A stretch of 64,000 nucleotides of DNA from Comamonadaceae bacterium (lineage in GTDB: Bacteria > Pseudomonadota > Gammaproteobacteria > Burkholderiales > Burkholderiaceae_C), in contig JAACZV010000001.1 in the NCBI GenBank assembly GCA_009996515.1, forward strand, positions 304,627 to 368,626. The letters are read 5' to 3'. Below the pieces are notes generated by a model. It saw only the letters and a list, made by a program, of their open reading frames with translations. It was not told where the DNA came from and made no database searches. Positions 28,381 through 37,840 of the stretch are shown piece by piece (the stretch's first letter is position 1; every line of letters begins with the position of its first letter). Both the position numbers and the translations under genes were made by a program.

Positions 28381-29406
28381 TCAGTGCCGTGCACGGCGCG
28401 CTGCCGCGGGCGTGGTGCCGGTCCAGCGCTTGAAGGCGCGGTGGAAGGGGCTGGGCTCTGCAAAGCCCAGCAGATAGGCCACCTCGCCCAGGGCCAGCCG
28501 CTCGTCGGCGATGTAGCGCAACGCCAGCTCGCGCCGCACCTGGTCGACCAGGTCGGCAAAGCATGTGCCTTCGTCGTCGAGCCGGCGCTGCAGGCTGCGC
28601 TCGCTCAGGTGAAGGCGCCGGGCGACCAGGTTCAGCGTCATCGGCCCCTTGGCGATGTTCTCGGCGAGCTGGCGGCGCACCTGCGCCGCGATGCTTTCCT
28701 GGACAGGTGGGTGGGCGGCGAGCAGCTGCTCCGCGTGTGCCGTGACGATGCGCGACAGCGCCGGATCGGCGGCGGGCACGGGGCGGTCCAGCACGCGGGC
28801 GGCCAGCACCAGGCACGACACCGGTGCGTCGAAGCGGGGCGTCACGCCGAAGACCGACCGATAGGCTGCGGGTTCGCCCCCGAGCGGGTGCGCGAATTCA
28901 ACCGCGCTGGCCGGCACCGGCTGGCCACCCATCTGCGAGGCGACGACCACCAGCGAGGCCAGCGTGAACTCGGCTGCCTGGCGGCAGGGACGGATGGCGC
29001 TGCCTCCGAATCGGTGCTCGATGCGCACGGCGTCGCCATGCGGCACGATCTCGAAGCCCGCCAGGTCGTGCACCAGCCGGTTGTACCGGGCCAGCCGCTG
29101 CAGCGCGGTGCGCAGGTCGGGCGCGGTGCGCACCGCATAGTCCAGCACGTCGAAGGCTCCCGGGCGGATCGCTTCGGCGGCGTGCAGGCCGAAGAGCGGG
29201 TCGCAGGTCACTTCAGCCGCACGCGCCCACAGGCGCTCCTCGACCGTCAGCGGCATGCGTGCCTCGGGGTCGTTCAGCCAGCGGGCGTCGAAGCCCGCAT
29301 CAAGCATCAGCCGCTGCGGCTCCGCACCTCGCGCCGCCGCCACCTGGACGATCAATGCGCCGATGCGAGCGGAGACCTGCGGATTGCGGAGGCGAGCGGT
29401 CATCAC
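28381..29406 (-). CDS. AraC-family transcriptional regulator
   Basis: C-terminal HTH RRLHLSERSLQRRLDDEGTCFADLVDQVRRELALRYIADERLALGEVAYLLGFAEPSPFHRAFKRWTGTTP. Confidence 0.92.
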   Translation of the reverse strand: MMTARLRNPQVSARIGALIVQVAAARGAEPQRLMLDAGFDARWLNDPEARMPLTVEERLWARAAEVTCDPLFGLHAAEAIRPGAFDVLDYAVRTAPDLRTALQRLARYNRLVHDLAGFEIVPHGDAVRIEHRFGGSAIRPCRQAAEFTLASLVVVASQMGGQPVPASAVEFAHPLGGEPAAYRSVFGVTPRFDAPVSCLVLAARVLDRPVPAADPALSRIVTAHAEQLLAAHPPVQESIAAQVRRQLAENIAKGPMTLNLVARRLHLSERSLQRRLDDEGTCFADLVDQVRRELALRYIADERLALGEVAYLLGFAEPSPFHRAFKRWTGTTPAAARRARH

Positions 29407-29480
29407 GGTCGGGTGCGTCTAGCCAGGAACGATCGCGCCATCATCTCATCGCGCCAACTGTCGGAAAGGCATCCCAACCC

Positions 29481-29960
29481 ATGAGCAGCAACGATCGCCC
29501 CGTGGCCGTCACAGCCGCCGAGGTCGCGCCCCGCAAGACGCCCTCGAACTACCCCGAGCCCTTCGCGTCGCGCATGGCCGGACGCACCAAGCGCGCGCTG
29601 GGTGCGGTGTTCGGCCTCGCCAACTTCGGCGTCAATCTCACCGAGCTGGCGCCGGGGGCGATGTCCTCCCTGCGCCACGCCCACACGCGGCAGGACGAGT
29701 TTGTCTACGTGCTGCAGGGCTGCCCCGTGCTGCGCACCAATGACGGCGATACGCCGCTGGCGCCCGGCATGTGCGCGGGTTTCCGGGCGGGCAGCGGCGA
29801 CGCGCACCAGCTCTTCAACCCCACCGACCAGCCGGTGCTCTACCTGGAGATCGGCGACCGCAGCGAGGGCGACGCGGTGAGCTACCCCGACGATGACCTG
29901 CGGGCCAAGCTGGCTGAAGGCGGCTGGGTCTTTGTCCACAAGGACGGGCGTCCGTACTGA
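29481..29960 (+). CDS. Cupin domain protein
   Basis: GAMSSLRHAHTRQDEFVYVLQGCPVLRTNDGDTPLAPGMCAGFRAG. Confidence 0.88.
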   Translation: MSSNDRPVAVTAAEVAPRKTPSNYPEPFASRMAGRTKRALGAVFGLANFGVNLTELAPGAMSSLRHAHTRQDEFVYVLQGCPVLRTNDGDTPLAPGMCAGFRAGSGDAHQLFNPTDQPVLYLEIGDRSEGDAVSYPDDDLRAKLAEGGWVFVHKDGRPY

Positions 29961-29989
29961 CGCCGCTTCGTTGCGACCAGGCCCACCGG

Positions 29990-30148
29990 GCGCGGGGCGG
30001 GCTCGACATCGCCAACACGAACGGCATCACCACGCGCCGGCACTGGACCGACCAGCCCTACCGCCGGCCTGTCAATGACGGCGAGCAGGTGTTCGCCGTG
30101 CTCGACGGCGGGGTCGGGATGCATGAGCGAGAAGGCGGCGAGGCATGA
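29990..30148 (+). pseudogene. Truncated cupin-family remnant
   Basis: In-frame DIANTNGITTRRHWTDQPYRRPVNDGEQVFAVLDGGVGMHEREGGEA* with no start or N-terminus. Confidence 0.5.
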
Positions 30149-30304
30149 AACTGATTCCGCCCCGATCGGGTGGAGCTGCCCCCACAAAGCAGCAGGCCCG
30201 CGAGCACAGGCCCGGAGCCACCGGCCGCTTCATCTGCCGGTTGTTCGTCGGCTGGGGCCAGGGGCGCCGCGCTGCCCTGGCCCTGACTCGCCTCGCCCGC
30301 CGGC

Positions 30305-31648
30305 TCAGGCCTCCCGCAGCGCCGTCGTCACCGGCAGCGATGCCGCCCGTACCGCCGGGAACAGCCCGCCGACGAAGCCGATGGCCAGCGCCCACTTGAT
30401 GCCTTCCCACAGCAGCTGCGGCGACACGGCCAGGTTGAAGCTCAACTTGCCCACCGAGCCGGCGGCCATCGTCGAGGCCTCGAAGCCGTTGAAGATCAGC
30501 CAGGCCACGCCGCCGCCGATGAGGCCGCCGATCAGCGCCAGCAGCGTCGTCTCCAGCATCACGGCGACGACCACCGGCAGGCCGCGGAAGCCGATGGCGC
30601 GCAGCGTGGCGATCTCGCGCGCCCGCGCGGCGACGGCGGCGAACATGGTGTTCAGCGCGCCGAACACCGCGCCCACGGCCATGATGGAGCCCACCACGAT
30701 GCCGATGATGCGCAGCACCTTGGTCATCTGCTCGCTCTGCTTGGCGAAGAAGTCCAGCGTCGTGCTGGCCTTGACCTTGAGCTGGGGGTTGTTCTCCAGC
30801 GCCTCGCTGAAGGTCTTGATGGCCGCCGGGCTCTCCAGCTTGACGGTGGCCGAGTTGCGGCCGCTGCCGCGCTTGTAGGCGTCGTTGACGACATTGGCAT
30901 CGGCCCAGAGCTCCGACTCCATCGCGTCGCCCGAGGCGAAGATGCCGACGATGGTCCAGGGCTGGTTGCCCAGCTTGAGCGTGGCACCGACCGTCAGGCC
31001 CTCGAACTGGCGCACCGCGCCCTTGCCGACCAGGATCTCGCGCAGCCCGGGCTGAAACAGCCGGCCCTCGATGATCCTGGCGTTGGGCCGCACGGCGAAC
31101 GCCGCCTCGCTGATGCCCCGCACCTGGGCGCTGCCCGAGTCGCCGGTGGTGCTGCCCTTGACCGGCAGGTTGGCCGCCACCACCGTCTCGGCCGAGATGA
31201 TGGGCTCGCCCTTGGCATTGCGGGCCACGCCCGGCGCCTGCTCGATCTGCACGATGTCCTCGCGGCTCAGCGAGGACGAGACCTCGTTGGCCGAGGCGCC
31301 GCGCATGACGATGGCGGTGTCCAGGCTGCCGGAGTTGCGCAGCGTCTGGCCATAGCCCTCGGCCATGGCCAGCAAGGCCACCAGCACCCCCACCACGCCG
31401 GCGATGCCGACGACGATGACGGCCGACGAGCCCAGGCGCTGCGTCAGCGTGCTGATGCCCACCGACGCCACCGAGCGGGCCTGCATGCCGGTACGGAACA
31501 GCAACATCCATGCGGCCAACAGCACGGCCAGCGCCAGCGCGCCAAACCAAGGCATGAGCACCCAGGCGACCAGCATGGCGATGGTCAGCAGGATGAGGCC
31601 GAAGTTCTTCAGGAATTTCTTCATCTCATGCCCTCCCGGCCAGCGCAT
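30305..31648 (-). CDS. ABC transporter permease (MacB/FtsX type)
   Basis: AVIVVGIAGVVGVLVALLAMAEGYGQTLRNSGSLDTAIVMRGAS...; C-terminal FtsX TM block. Confidence 0.88.
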   Translation of the reverse strand: MRWPGGHEMKKFLKNFGLILLTIAMLVAWVLMPWFGALALAVLLAAWMLLFRTGMQARSVASVGISTLTQRLGSSAVIVVGIAGVVGVLVALLAMAEGYGQTLRNSGSLDTAIVMRGASANEVSSSLSREDIVQIEQAPGVARNAKGEPIISAETVVAANLPVKGSTTGDSGSAQVRGISEAAFAVRPNARIIEGRLFQPGLREILVGKGAVRQFEGLTVGATLKLGNQPWTIVGIFASGDAMESELWADANVVNDAYKRGSGRNSATVKLESPAAIKTFSEALENNPQLKVKASTTLDFFAKQSEQMTKVLRIIGIVVGSIMAVGAVFGALNTMFAAVAARAREIATLRAIGFRGLPVVVAVMLETTLLALIGGLIGGGVAWLIFNGFEASTMAAGSVGKLSFNLAVSPQLLWEGIKWALAIGFVGGLFPAVRAASLPVTTALREA

Positions 31649-32795
31649 CGGTGATGTTGACGCGCATGGCGCGCAGCGCGGGCAAGGCGCCCACGGCCAG
31701 GCCGAACAGCAAGGCCAGGCCGACGCCTATCGTCCAGCTGGCCAGGCCCGCCGCCGGCAGGTTCAGGGCGCCCCCGCTGCCCTTGCTGACCACCGGGCCG
31801 ATGACGCTGGCCAGCATCAGGCCCAGCGCGCCGCCGATCAGCAGCAGCAGCACCGACTCGGCCAGCACCATGGCCAGCACGCTGCCCCCCGAGAAGCCCA
31901 GCGTCTTCAGCACCGCGATCTCACCCGTGCGCTCGCGCACGGCCTGCATCATGGTGTTGCCGGCCAGCAGCAGCAGCGTGAAGAACACGGCGCCCATGAT
32001 GGAGGTGACGATGAGGTTGATGTCGGCCACCTGCTTCATCCAGCTGGACATGGCGGCCGCCTCGGTCTGGGTGCGGGTCTCGTGGTCGGAGTTGGCCGAG
32101 ATCGCGTCGATGGCCTTGAGCACGCGGTCGGCCTGGTTGACGTCCCTGACCCGCGTCACGTACCAGCCCACCTGGCCCTGGTTCCAGGGCGTGGTGTCGT
32201 CGAAGTACTTCCAGTTCAGCAAAAACATCTGGTCGTACCAGGCGCCGGACTTGCGGTCGGCGACATGGATGAGGCCGACGATCTTGAAGGGCCAGTTCTG
32301 GCTGCCGTTGCGGTCCGGGAAGATGGTGGACTGCATGGGCACCTGGTCGCCCACCTTCCAGCCGAACTTGCGCGCCAGGCCCTCGCCCACCAGCGCACCG
32401 TTCTTGGTCTCGGCAAAGGCGCGGCGGGCCTCGGCCGAGACCTCCATCTCCGGGTAGACGTCCAGGTAGTTGGGCGACACGGCGAAGCTGAACACCTGGT
32501 TCTCGGGCTTCTGGTAGGCACCGCCGAACCAGTTGGCGAAGGCCACGTCCTTGACGCCGTCGATCTGCGCGATGCGGCCCTGCAGCGACATCGGCAGCAG
32601 CTGGATGAAGCTGAGCTTGGAGCCGGTCTGCAGGCGCTGGGCGCCGTTGGCGCTCTTGCCGGCCTGGTCGAAGCCGACGCGCACCGCGTCCAGCAGGCCG
32701 AACAGCAGGAAGGCCGTGATGATGGACACCAGGGTCAGGAAGGTCCGGCCCTTGCGCCTGAACAGCGCGGCCCAGATGAGGTGCAGGTATTTCAT
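31626..32795 (-). CDS. ABC transporter permease (FtsX type), second paralog
   Basis: IWAALFRRKGRTFLTLVSIITAFLLFGLLDAVRVGF... Confidence 0.88.
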   Translation of the reverse strand: MKYLHLIWAALFRRKGRTFLTLVSIITAFLLFGLLDAVRVGFDQAGKSANGAQRLQTGSKLSFIQLLPMSLQGRIAQIDGVKDVAFANWFGGAYQKPENQVFSFAVSPNYLDVYPEMEVSAEARRAFAETKNGALVGEGLARKFGWKVGDQVPMQSTIFPDRNGSQNWPFKIVGLIHVADRKSGAWYDQMFLLNWKYFDDTTPWNQGQVGWYVTRVRDVNQADRVLKAIDAISANSDHETRTQTEAAAMSSWMKQVADINLIVTSIMGAVFFTLLLLAGNTMMQAVRERTGEIAVLKTLGFSGGSVLAMVLAESVLLLLIGGALGLMLASVIGPVVSKGSGGALNLPAAGLASWTIGVGLALLFGLAVGALPALRAMRVNITDALAGRA

Positions 32796-32809
32796 AGGCC
32801 CTCCCGGCG

Positions 32810-33502
32810 TCAGGCGACGGCCTCGGCCTCGGTGACCAAGGTGCCCTTGTCCAGGTGCAGCGTGTGGCTGGCGCGGGCGGCGGCACGCGGGTCGTGGGTG
32901 ACCATGACGATGGTCTTGCCATGCTCGCGGTTGAGCGCCTGCAGCAGCGTCAGCACGTCTTCGGCGGACTGGCGGTCCAGGTCGCCGGTGGGCTCGTCGC
33001 AGACCAGCAGCGTCGGGTCGGACACGATGGCCCGCGCGATGGACACGCGCTGCTGCTGGCCGCCGGACAGCTCGGTGGGCTTGTGCGAGGCACGGTCCGC
33101 CAGGCCCACCAGCTGCAGCGCGATGGCCGCGCGCTTGCGGCGCTCAGCCGAAGACAGCTTGGTCAACAGCAGCGGCAGCTCCACGTTCCTCTGCGCCGAC
33201 AGCATGGGCATCAGGTTGTAGAACTGGAACACGAAGCCCACGCGCGACGCCCGCCACTTGGCCAGCGCCGCACCGGAGAGCTGGTCGATGCGCTCGCCGC
33301 CCACGCTGATCGTGCCGCCGCTGGGCGCATCCAGCCCGCCGATGAGGTTGAGCAGCGTCGTCTTGCCGGAACCCGACGGGCCCATCAGCGCCAGGAAGTC
33401 GCCTTGCTGCACATCGAGGTTGATGCCGTGCAGCACCTCCACGGTCTGCTTGCCGCGGGTGTAGACCTTGGACAGGTCGCGTATCGCTATCAATGCGCTC
33501 AT
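32810..33502 (-). CDS. ABC transporter ATP-binding protein (LolD/MacB type)
   Basis: GPSGSGKTTLLNLIGG; LSGGQQQRVSIARAI; LLVCDEPTGDLD. Confidence 0.95.
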   Translation of the reverse strand: MSALIAIRDLSKVYTRGKQTVEVLHGINLDVQQGDFLALMGPSGSGKTTLLNLIGGLDAPSGGTISVGGERIDQLSGAALAKWRASRVGFVFQFYNLMPMLSAQRNVELPLLLTKLSSAERRKRAAIALQLVGLADRASHKPTELSGGQQQRVSIARAIVSDPTLLVCDEPTGDLDRQSAEDVLTLLQALNREHGKTIVMVTHDPRAAARASHTLHLDKGTLVTEAEAVA

Positions 33503-33506
33503 GGTC

Positions 33507-34724
33507 TCAGTCCTTGCTCACGATGTGACTACCCTGCTTCAGCTCCGCGGGCGGCGAGACGACGACCGTCTCTCCCGCCTTCAGCCCGCCGGTGGCCAGC
33601 TTGAACTTGCCGACATCGGCGCCCAGTTGCACGGCACGCTGCTCGGCACGGCCGTCCTGGACGACGAACACCGCCGACACGCCATCGCGCTGCACGACGG
33701 CCTCGGGCGGCAGCAGCACGCCCGGCACCGGCTGGGCCACGGCCTTGGGCTTGGCGGCCAGGAAGCTGACGCGCACGCCCATGTCGGGCACGACGCGGTC
33801 GTCCTTCTGCTCCAGCGCCACCCGCACCTTGACCGTGGCCTTGCCGCGGTCGGCGCTGGGGATGACGGCCACCACATGGGCCGGGATCTTCCAGTCCGGG
33901 TAGGCGTCCAGCACGGCCTCGCAGGGCATGTCGGGCTTGACCTGGGCGATGTAGGCCTCGTTGACGTCGACGTTCACCTCCAGCGAGTCCATGTCGACGA
34001 TGGTGCCCACGCCGGTGCGCGTGAAGCCGCCGCCGGCCGACAGCGGCGAGATGATCTCGCCCACCTGGGCCGCCCGTGCCGTGACGACGCCGTCGAAGGG
34101 CGCGCGCACGGTGGCGTAGTCGAAGTTGACGCGCGCCTGCCGGGCCTGGGCCTGGGCGGCCTCGATCTGGCGTTGCGCGGCCTCCAGCTGGGCGGACACG
34201 GTCTTCACGGCCGTGGCGGCCTGCTCGCGGGACTGGCGCGTCGTCATGCCGCTGGCGGCCAGCTCGGCCTGGCGGCGCTCGTCGGCCTGGGCCTGGGCCA
34301 GCTGGGCGCGCAGCTGGCCCAGGTTGGCCTCGGCAGTACGGATCTGGGCCTCGGCGGCCGCGAGGCCAGCCTTCAGCCCGGAGTCGTCCAGCCGCGCTAG
34401 CACCTGGCCCTTCCTGACCTTGAAGCCCTCGTCGATGAGCACCTCGGTCAGCGTGCCGGTGATCTGGGCCGACACGGTGGCCATGCGGCGCGCCGTCACA
34501 TAGCCGGTGGCCTGCAGCACCGCATCGGCCGCCGGCCCCTGGCCGTTGGCGCGCACGGTGGCCGTCTGCACGGCGACGGGCTTGCTGCCCGCCAGGAACC
34601 ACCAGGCCGCGCCGCCCGCCAGGGCCAGCACGACCAGGCCCGCCAGCCCGCCCCAGACCCATCGGGGCGGCCCGCCGCCCTGGTCCTCGCGCTGCGCGCC
34701 GTCGATGCGCAGCTCCTTCAGCAA
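33507..34724 (-). CDS. Periplasmic adaptor subunit (HlyD/MacA family); start uncertain
   Basis: Single TM then GYVTARRMATVSAQITGTLTEVLIDEGFKVRKGQVLARLDDSG; coiled-coil; candidate TTG at 34724. Confidence 0.85.
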   Translation of the reverse strand: MLKELRIDGAQREDQGGGPPRWVWGGLAGLVVLALAGGAAWWFLAGSKPVAVQTATVRANGQGPAADAVLQATGYVTARRMATVSAQITGTLTEVLIDEGFKVRKGQVLARLDDSGLKAGLAAAEAQIRTAEANLGQLRAQLAQAQADERRQAELAASGMTTRQSREQAATAVKTVSAQLEAAQRQIEAAQAQARQARVNFDYATVRAPFDGVVTARAAQVGEIISPLSAGGGFTRTGVGTIVDMDSLEVNVDVNEAYIAQVKPDMPCEAVLDAYPDWKIPAHVVAVIPSADRGKATVKVRVALEQKDDRVVPDMGVRVSFLAAKPKAVAQPVPGVLLPPEAVVQRDGVSAVFVVQDGRAEQRAVQLGADVGKFKLATGGLKAGETVVVSPPAELKQGSHIVSKD

Positions 34725-34916
34725 TCCGGTATCGATGACGTGCCCCTGAAAGTCTCGCCCGCCGGACCATGTCGGCCCTCGAACGCAACGGCCTTGCGGC
34801 CACCCACTTGGAACCCGGCGCGCATTGTGCAGTGGCTGCTGCCACAAGGTGTCATCAATCGATGGACGGCGGCCGACGCCGCCGAATCGACGGCCGACAC
34901 CGACGAACGGCGGCGC

Positions 34917-35576
34917 TCAGCTCGCGACCAGGCCGTTGCGGATGGCGTAGACCGTCAGCTCGGAGTTGTTGGTCAGGCCCAGCTTCTCCAGCACGCGGGC
35001 GCGGTAGACGCTGACCGTCTTGGGGCTGAGCATCAGCTCCTCGGCGATGTCCGACAGGCGCTTGCCCGAGGCGATCATCACCAGGGTCTGCAGCTCGCGG
35101 TCGGACAGCTTGTGGTGGGCCTGCTCGGTGACGGGCGCGGTCAGGCTCTCGACCAGCATCTGCGCGATCTCGGGCGTCACGTATTTGCGGCCCTGAGCCA
35201 CCGTACGCACGGCCTGCACCAGGCTGGCCGGGTCGCCGCCCTTGTTGACATAGCCGTAGGCGCCGGCCTTCAGCGCGCGGATGGCGTACTGGTCCTCGGG
35301 GTACATGGAGACGATGAGGGCGCGCAGCGGGCTGCCCTCCTCCTTGAGCACATGCAGCACGTCCAGGCCGGAGCGGCCGGGCATGTTGATGTCCAGCACG
35401 AGGACGTCGCAGGGGCCGTCCTTGCCCTGGGCACCGCCCAGTTGATGCAGCAGGCCGCGCAGCTCGGTGTAGTCGCCGGCCTCGCCGACGACCTCGATGT
35501 CCTCGGCGTCGGCCAGCGTGTCGCGGATGCCGCGGCGGATCAGGCCGTGGTCGTCGCAGAGGATGACGCGGATCAT
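34917..35576 (-). CDS. NarL/LuxR-type response regulator
   Basis: REC domain VLVLDINMPGRSGLDVL; HTH LSDRELQTLVMIASGKRLSDIAEELMLSPKTVSVYRARVLEKLG. Confidence 0.94.
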   Translation of the reverse strand: MIRVILCDDHGLIRRGIRDTLADAEDIEVVGEAGDYTELRGLLHQLGGAQGKDGPCDVLVLDINMPGRSGLDVLHVLKEEGSPLRALIVSMYPEDQYAIRALKAGAYGYVNKGGDPASLVQAVRTVAQGRKYVTPEIAQMLVESLTAPVTEQAHHKLSDRELQTLVMIASGKRLSDIAEELMLSPKTVSVYRARVLEKLGLTNNSELTVYAIRNGLVAS

Positions 35577-36733
35577 GCCCGTCCCCAGATGGACGGATCG
35601 ACGTCGTCGTCGCCGAAGTCGGTGGCGTCGTCCAGCGCGTCGATGGCGTCGGGAGCCAGGGGCACGGTCAGGATGAGGCTGGTGCCGCCGCCCGCCGGGC
35701 TGGACAGGTCCACCCAGCCACCCACCGTCGCGGCGCGCTCATGCAGGCCGCGGATGCCGAAGGAGCGCTCCTTGACCAGGTCTTGCGGGCCCATGCCGCG
35801 GCCGTTGTCGCGGATCTCCAGCGTCAGCACGCCGGAGACCAGGCTGAGCTCGACGTCGACGCGGGTCGCGCCGGCATGCTTGGACACATTGGTGAGCGCC
35901 TCCTGGGCCGTGCGGTAGGCCACCAGCGGCACGCCCGGCGGCAAGGCCAGGCGCTCGTCGCCCACGCGCAGCCCGGCCTCGATGCCGGTGCGGCGCTCGA
36001 AGCGCGCCGTCATCCACTGCAGCGCGGCCACCAGGCCCTGCTCCAGGATGGCCGGGCGCAGGTTGTGCATGATGCGCTGGCTGGCATCGATGGCCGCATT
36101 GACGGTCTCCAGCGCCGCCGCGACGCGCTGGCGCACCTCGGGCACCTGGGCATGGCGGTCTATCCAGGCCAGGTCGAACTTGATGGCCGTCAGCGAGCCG
36201 CCGACGTCGTCGTGGATCTCGCGCGCGATGGCCGCCCGCTCCAGCTCGACGCTGGTCTGCAGATGGCCGGCCAGCTCGTGCAGGCGCTGCTTGGACTTGA
36301 CCAGCTCCAGGTCCGCCGTGCGCCGCGCACGCTCGTTCTCGGCCGCGTCGACGGCATGCAGCAGGGCCGGCGCCAGCCGGTTCAGGTTGTTCTTCAGCAG
36401 GTAGTCGGAGGCGCCGTCGCGCATCGCGCCGACGGCGATGTCCTCGCCGATCTCGCCGGAGACGAGGATGAAGGGCAAGGTCGACCCGCGGGCCTTCAAC
36501 GCCTCCAGCACGTCCAGGCCCGAATAGCCCGGCAGGTTGTAGTCGGAGATGATGGCGTCCCAGGGTCGCTCCAGCGCCGCCAGCACGGCGGGCAGCGCGT
36601 CCAGCCGCTCCAACTCCACCCGCAGGCCCGCGCGGGCGAGCTGGGTGGCAATGAGTTGGTGGTCGAGTTCGGAATCCTCGACATGCAGCACGCGCAGGAC
36701 CCGGGCGGCCTGCTCCAGACCAGAAATCGTCAT
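35573..36733 (-). CDS. REC-domain-containing HisKA_3 sensor kinase (no TM segments)
   Basis: N-term REC VLHVEDSELDHQLI...DAIISDYNLPGYSGLDVL; AAIAREIHDDVGGSLTAIKFDLAWID; ATPase DNGRGM; ATGA overlap with the response regulator gene. Confidence 0.9.
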   Translation of the reverse strand: MTISGLEQAARVLRVLHVEDSELDHQLIATQLARAGLRVELERLDALPAVLAALERPWDAIISDYNLPGYSGLDVLEALKARGSTLPFILVSGEIGEDIAVGAMRDGASDYLLKNNLNRLAPALLHAVDAAENERARRTADLELVKSKQRLHELAGHLQTSVELERAAIAREIHDDVGGSLTAIKFDLAWIDRHAQVPEVRQRVAAALETVNAAIDASQRIMHNLRPAILEQGLVAALQWMTARFERRTGIEAGLRVGDERLALPPGVPLVAYRTAQEALTNVSKHAGATRVDVELSLVSGVLTLEIRDNGRGMGPQDLVKERSFGIRGLHERAATVGGWVDLSSPAGGGTSLILTVPLAPDAIDALDDATDFGDDDVDPSIWGRA

Positions 36734-36933
36734 GGGGCCGCAGTATGCCGCGCCCGGCGGGCCATGGCGGCTGCCGCATTCAACGCCGCCCATAGCGGTA
36801 ATACGGCTCGTTCTCCTCGGATCTCCGCGTCGACAACGGTCTAAAAACAGGTGAACATGCCATGATGTATTGGCCCTGGGAGTAACCACAGGGTCTTGGG
36901 ACAAGAAAGCGAGCATCCCCTCGCGGAGCCACG

Positions 36934-37401
36934 ATGCCGTCAGAACCTTCCACCGCCGCCGATTTCGATGGAGCCGTGGCCGCCCTGCCACTGCTGGCGG
37001 CGGCGGAGCTGCAAGACCACCTGCTGACCGTGACGCACGACCTGGAGCGCCTGCAGCGGCTGCTGGACGACGCCGGCGAGGCCCTGTCCACGCATTTCTT
37101 CAGCGCCTCCAGCCAGGCCATGCAGCTGCTCAGCAGCAGCGACGGCACGCCCGCCTCGGAAGGCCTCAAGCAGATCATGCAGGACATCGCCGGTGCCATC
37201 ACGGCGCTGCAGTTCCAGGACATGGCCACCCAGCTCATCGCCCACACCAGCCAGCGCCTGCGCAACTGCTCGGACCAACTGGCCCGCGACACCTTCGGCA
37301 TGGACGACGAGGACGGCGCGGCCGTCGTCGAGATCGCGCCGCTGCGCCCCAACCCGGTCACTCAGGACGAGATGGACGCCGGCTCCATCGAACTGTTCTG
37401 A
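36934..37401 (+). CDS. CheZ-like protein (putative CheY-P phosphatase)
   Basis: ALQFQDMATQLIAHTSQRL resembles the CheZ active-site helix (QDFQDLTGQVI); acidic C-terminal tail DEMDAGSIELF; next to cheY. Confidence 0.6.
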   Translation: MPSEPSTAADFDGAVAALPLLAAAELQDHLLTVTHDLERLQRLLDDAGEALSTHFFSASSQAMQLLSSSDGTPASEGLKQIMQDIAGAITALQFQDMATQLIAHTSQRLRNCSDQLARDTFGMDDEDGAAVVEIAPLRPNPVTQDEMDAGSIELF

Positions 37402-37452
37402 ATCCCCAAACATCTCAGCCCCCAGGCAACCAGTCCCCCCGGAGAACACTCA

Positions 37453-37815
37453 ATGCACTCAATCCTTGCTGTCGACGACTCGGCCTCGATGCGCCAGATG
37501 GTGGCCTTCACGCTCAAGAACGCCGGCTTCAACGTGGTGGAAGCGGTGGACGGACAGGACGCCTGGGAAAAGTCCGGCCAGCGCGATTTCGACCTCGTGC
37601 TGACCGACCAGAACATGCCGCGCATGGACGGCATCAGCCTGACCAAGAAGCTGCGCGAGAACCCCAAGTTCAAGAGCACCCCCATCCTCATCCTGACCAC
37701 CGAATCCAGCGACACGATGAAGCAGGCCGGCCGCGCCGCGGGCGCCACCGGCTGGCTGGTCAAGCCCTTCGACCCCGCCAAGCTGATCGAAGTGATCGGC
37801 AAGGTCATCCGCTGA
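37453..37815 (+). CDS. cheY: Chemotaxis response regulator CheY
   Basis: SILAVDDSASMRQMVAFTLKNAGFNVVEAVDGQDAWEK...LVLTDQNMPRMDG...KPFDPAKL. Confidence 0.93.
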   Translation: MHSILAVDDSASMRQMVAFTLKNAGFNVVEAVDGQDAWEKSGQRDFDLVLTDQNMPRMDGISLTKKLRENPKFKSTPILILTTESSDTMKQAGRAAGATGWLVKPFDPAKLIEVIGKVIR

Positions 37816-37840
37816 AGCCCGTCCTAGAGAGAGCACCGCC

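Noticed and set aside
30305-34724. Novel transport system
   Set aside because: Adaptor + ATPase + two FtsX-type permeases is a familiar MacAB-like efflux arrangement.
36830-36933. Sigma-28 promoter upstream of the cheZ-like gene
   Set aside because: Only weak TAAA...GCCATGAT similarity with shorter spacing.
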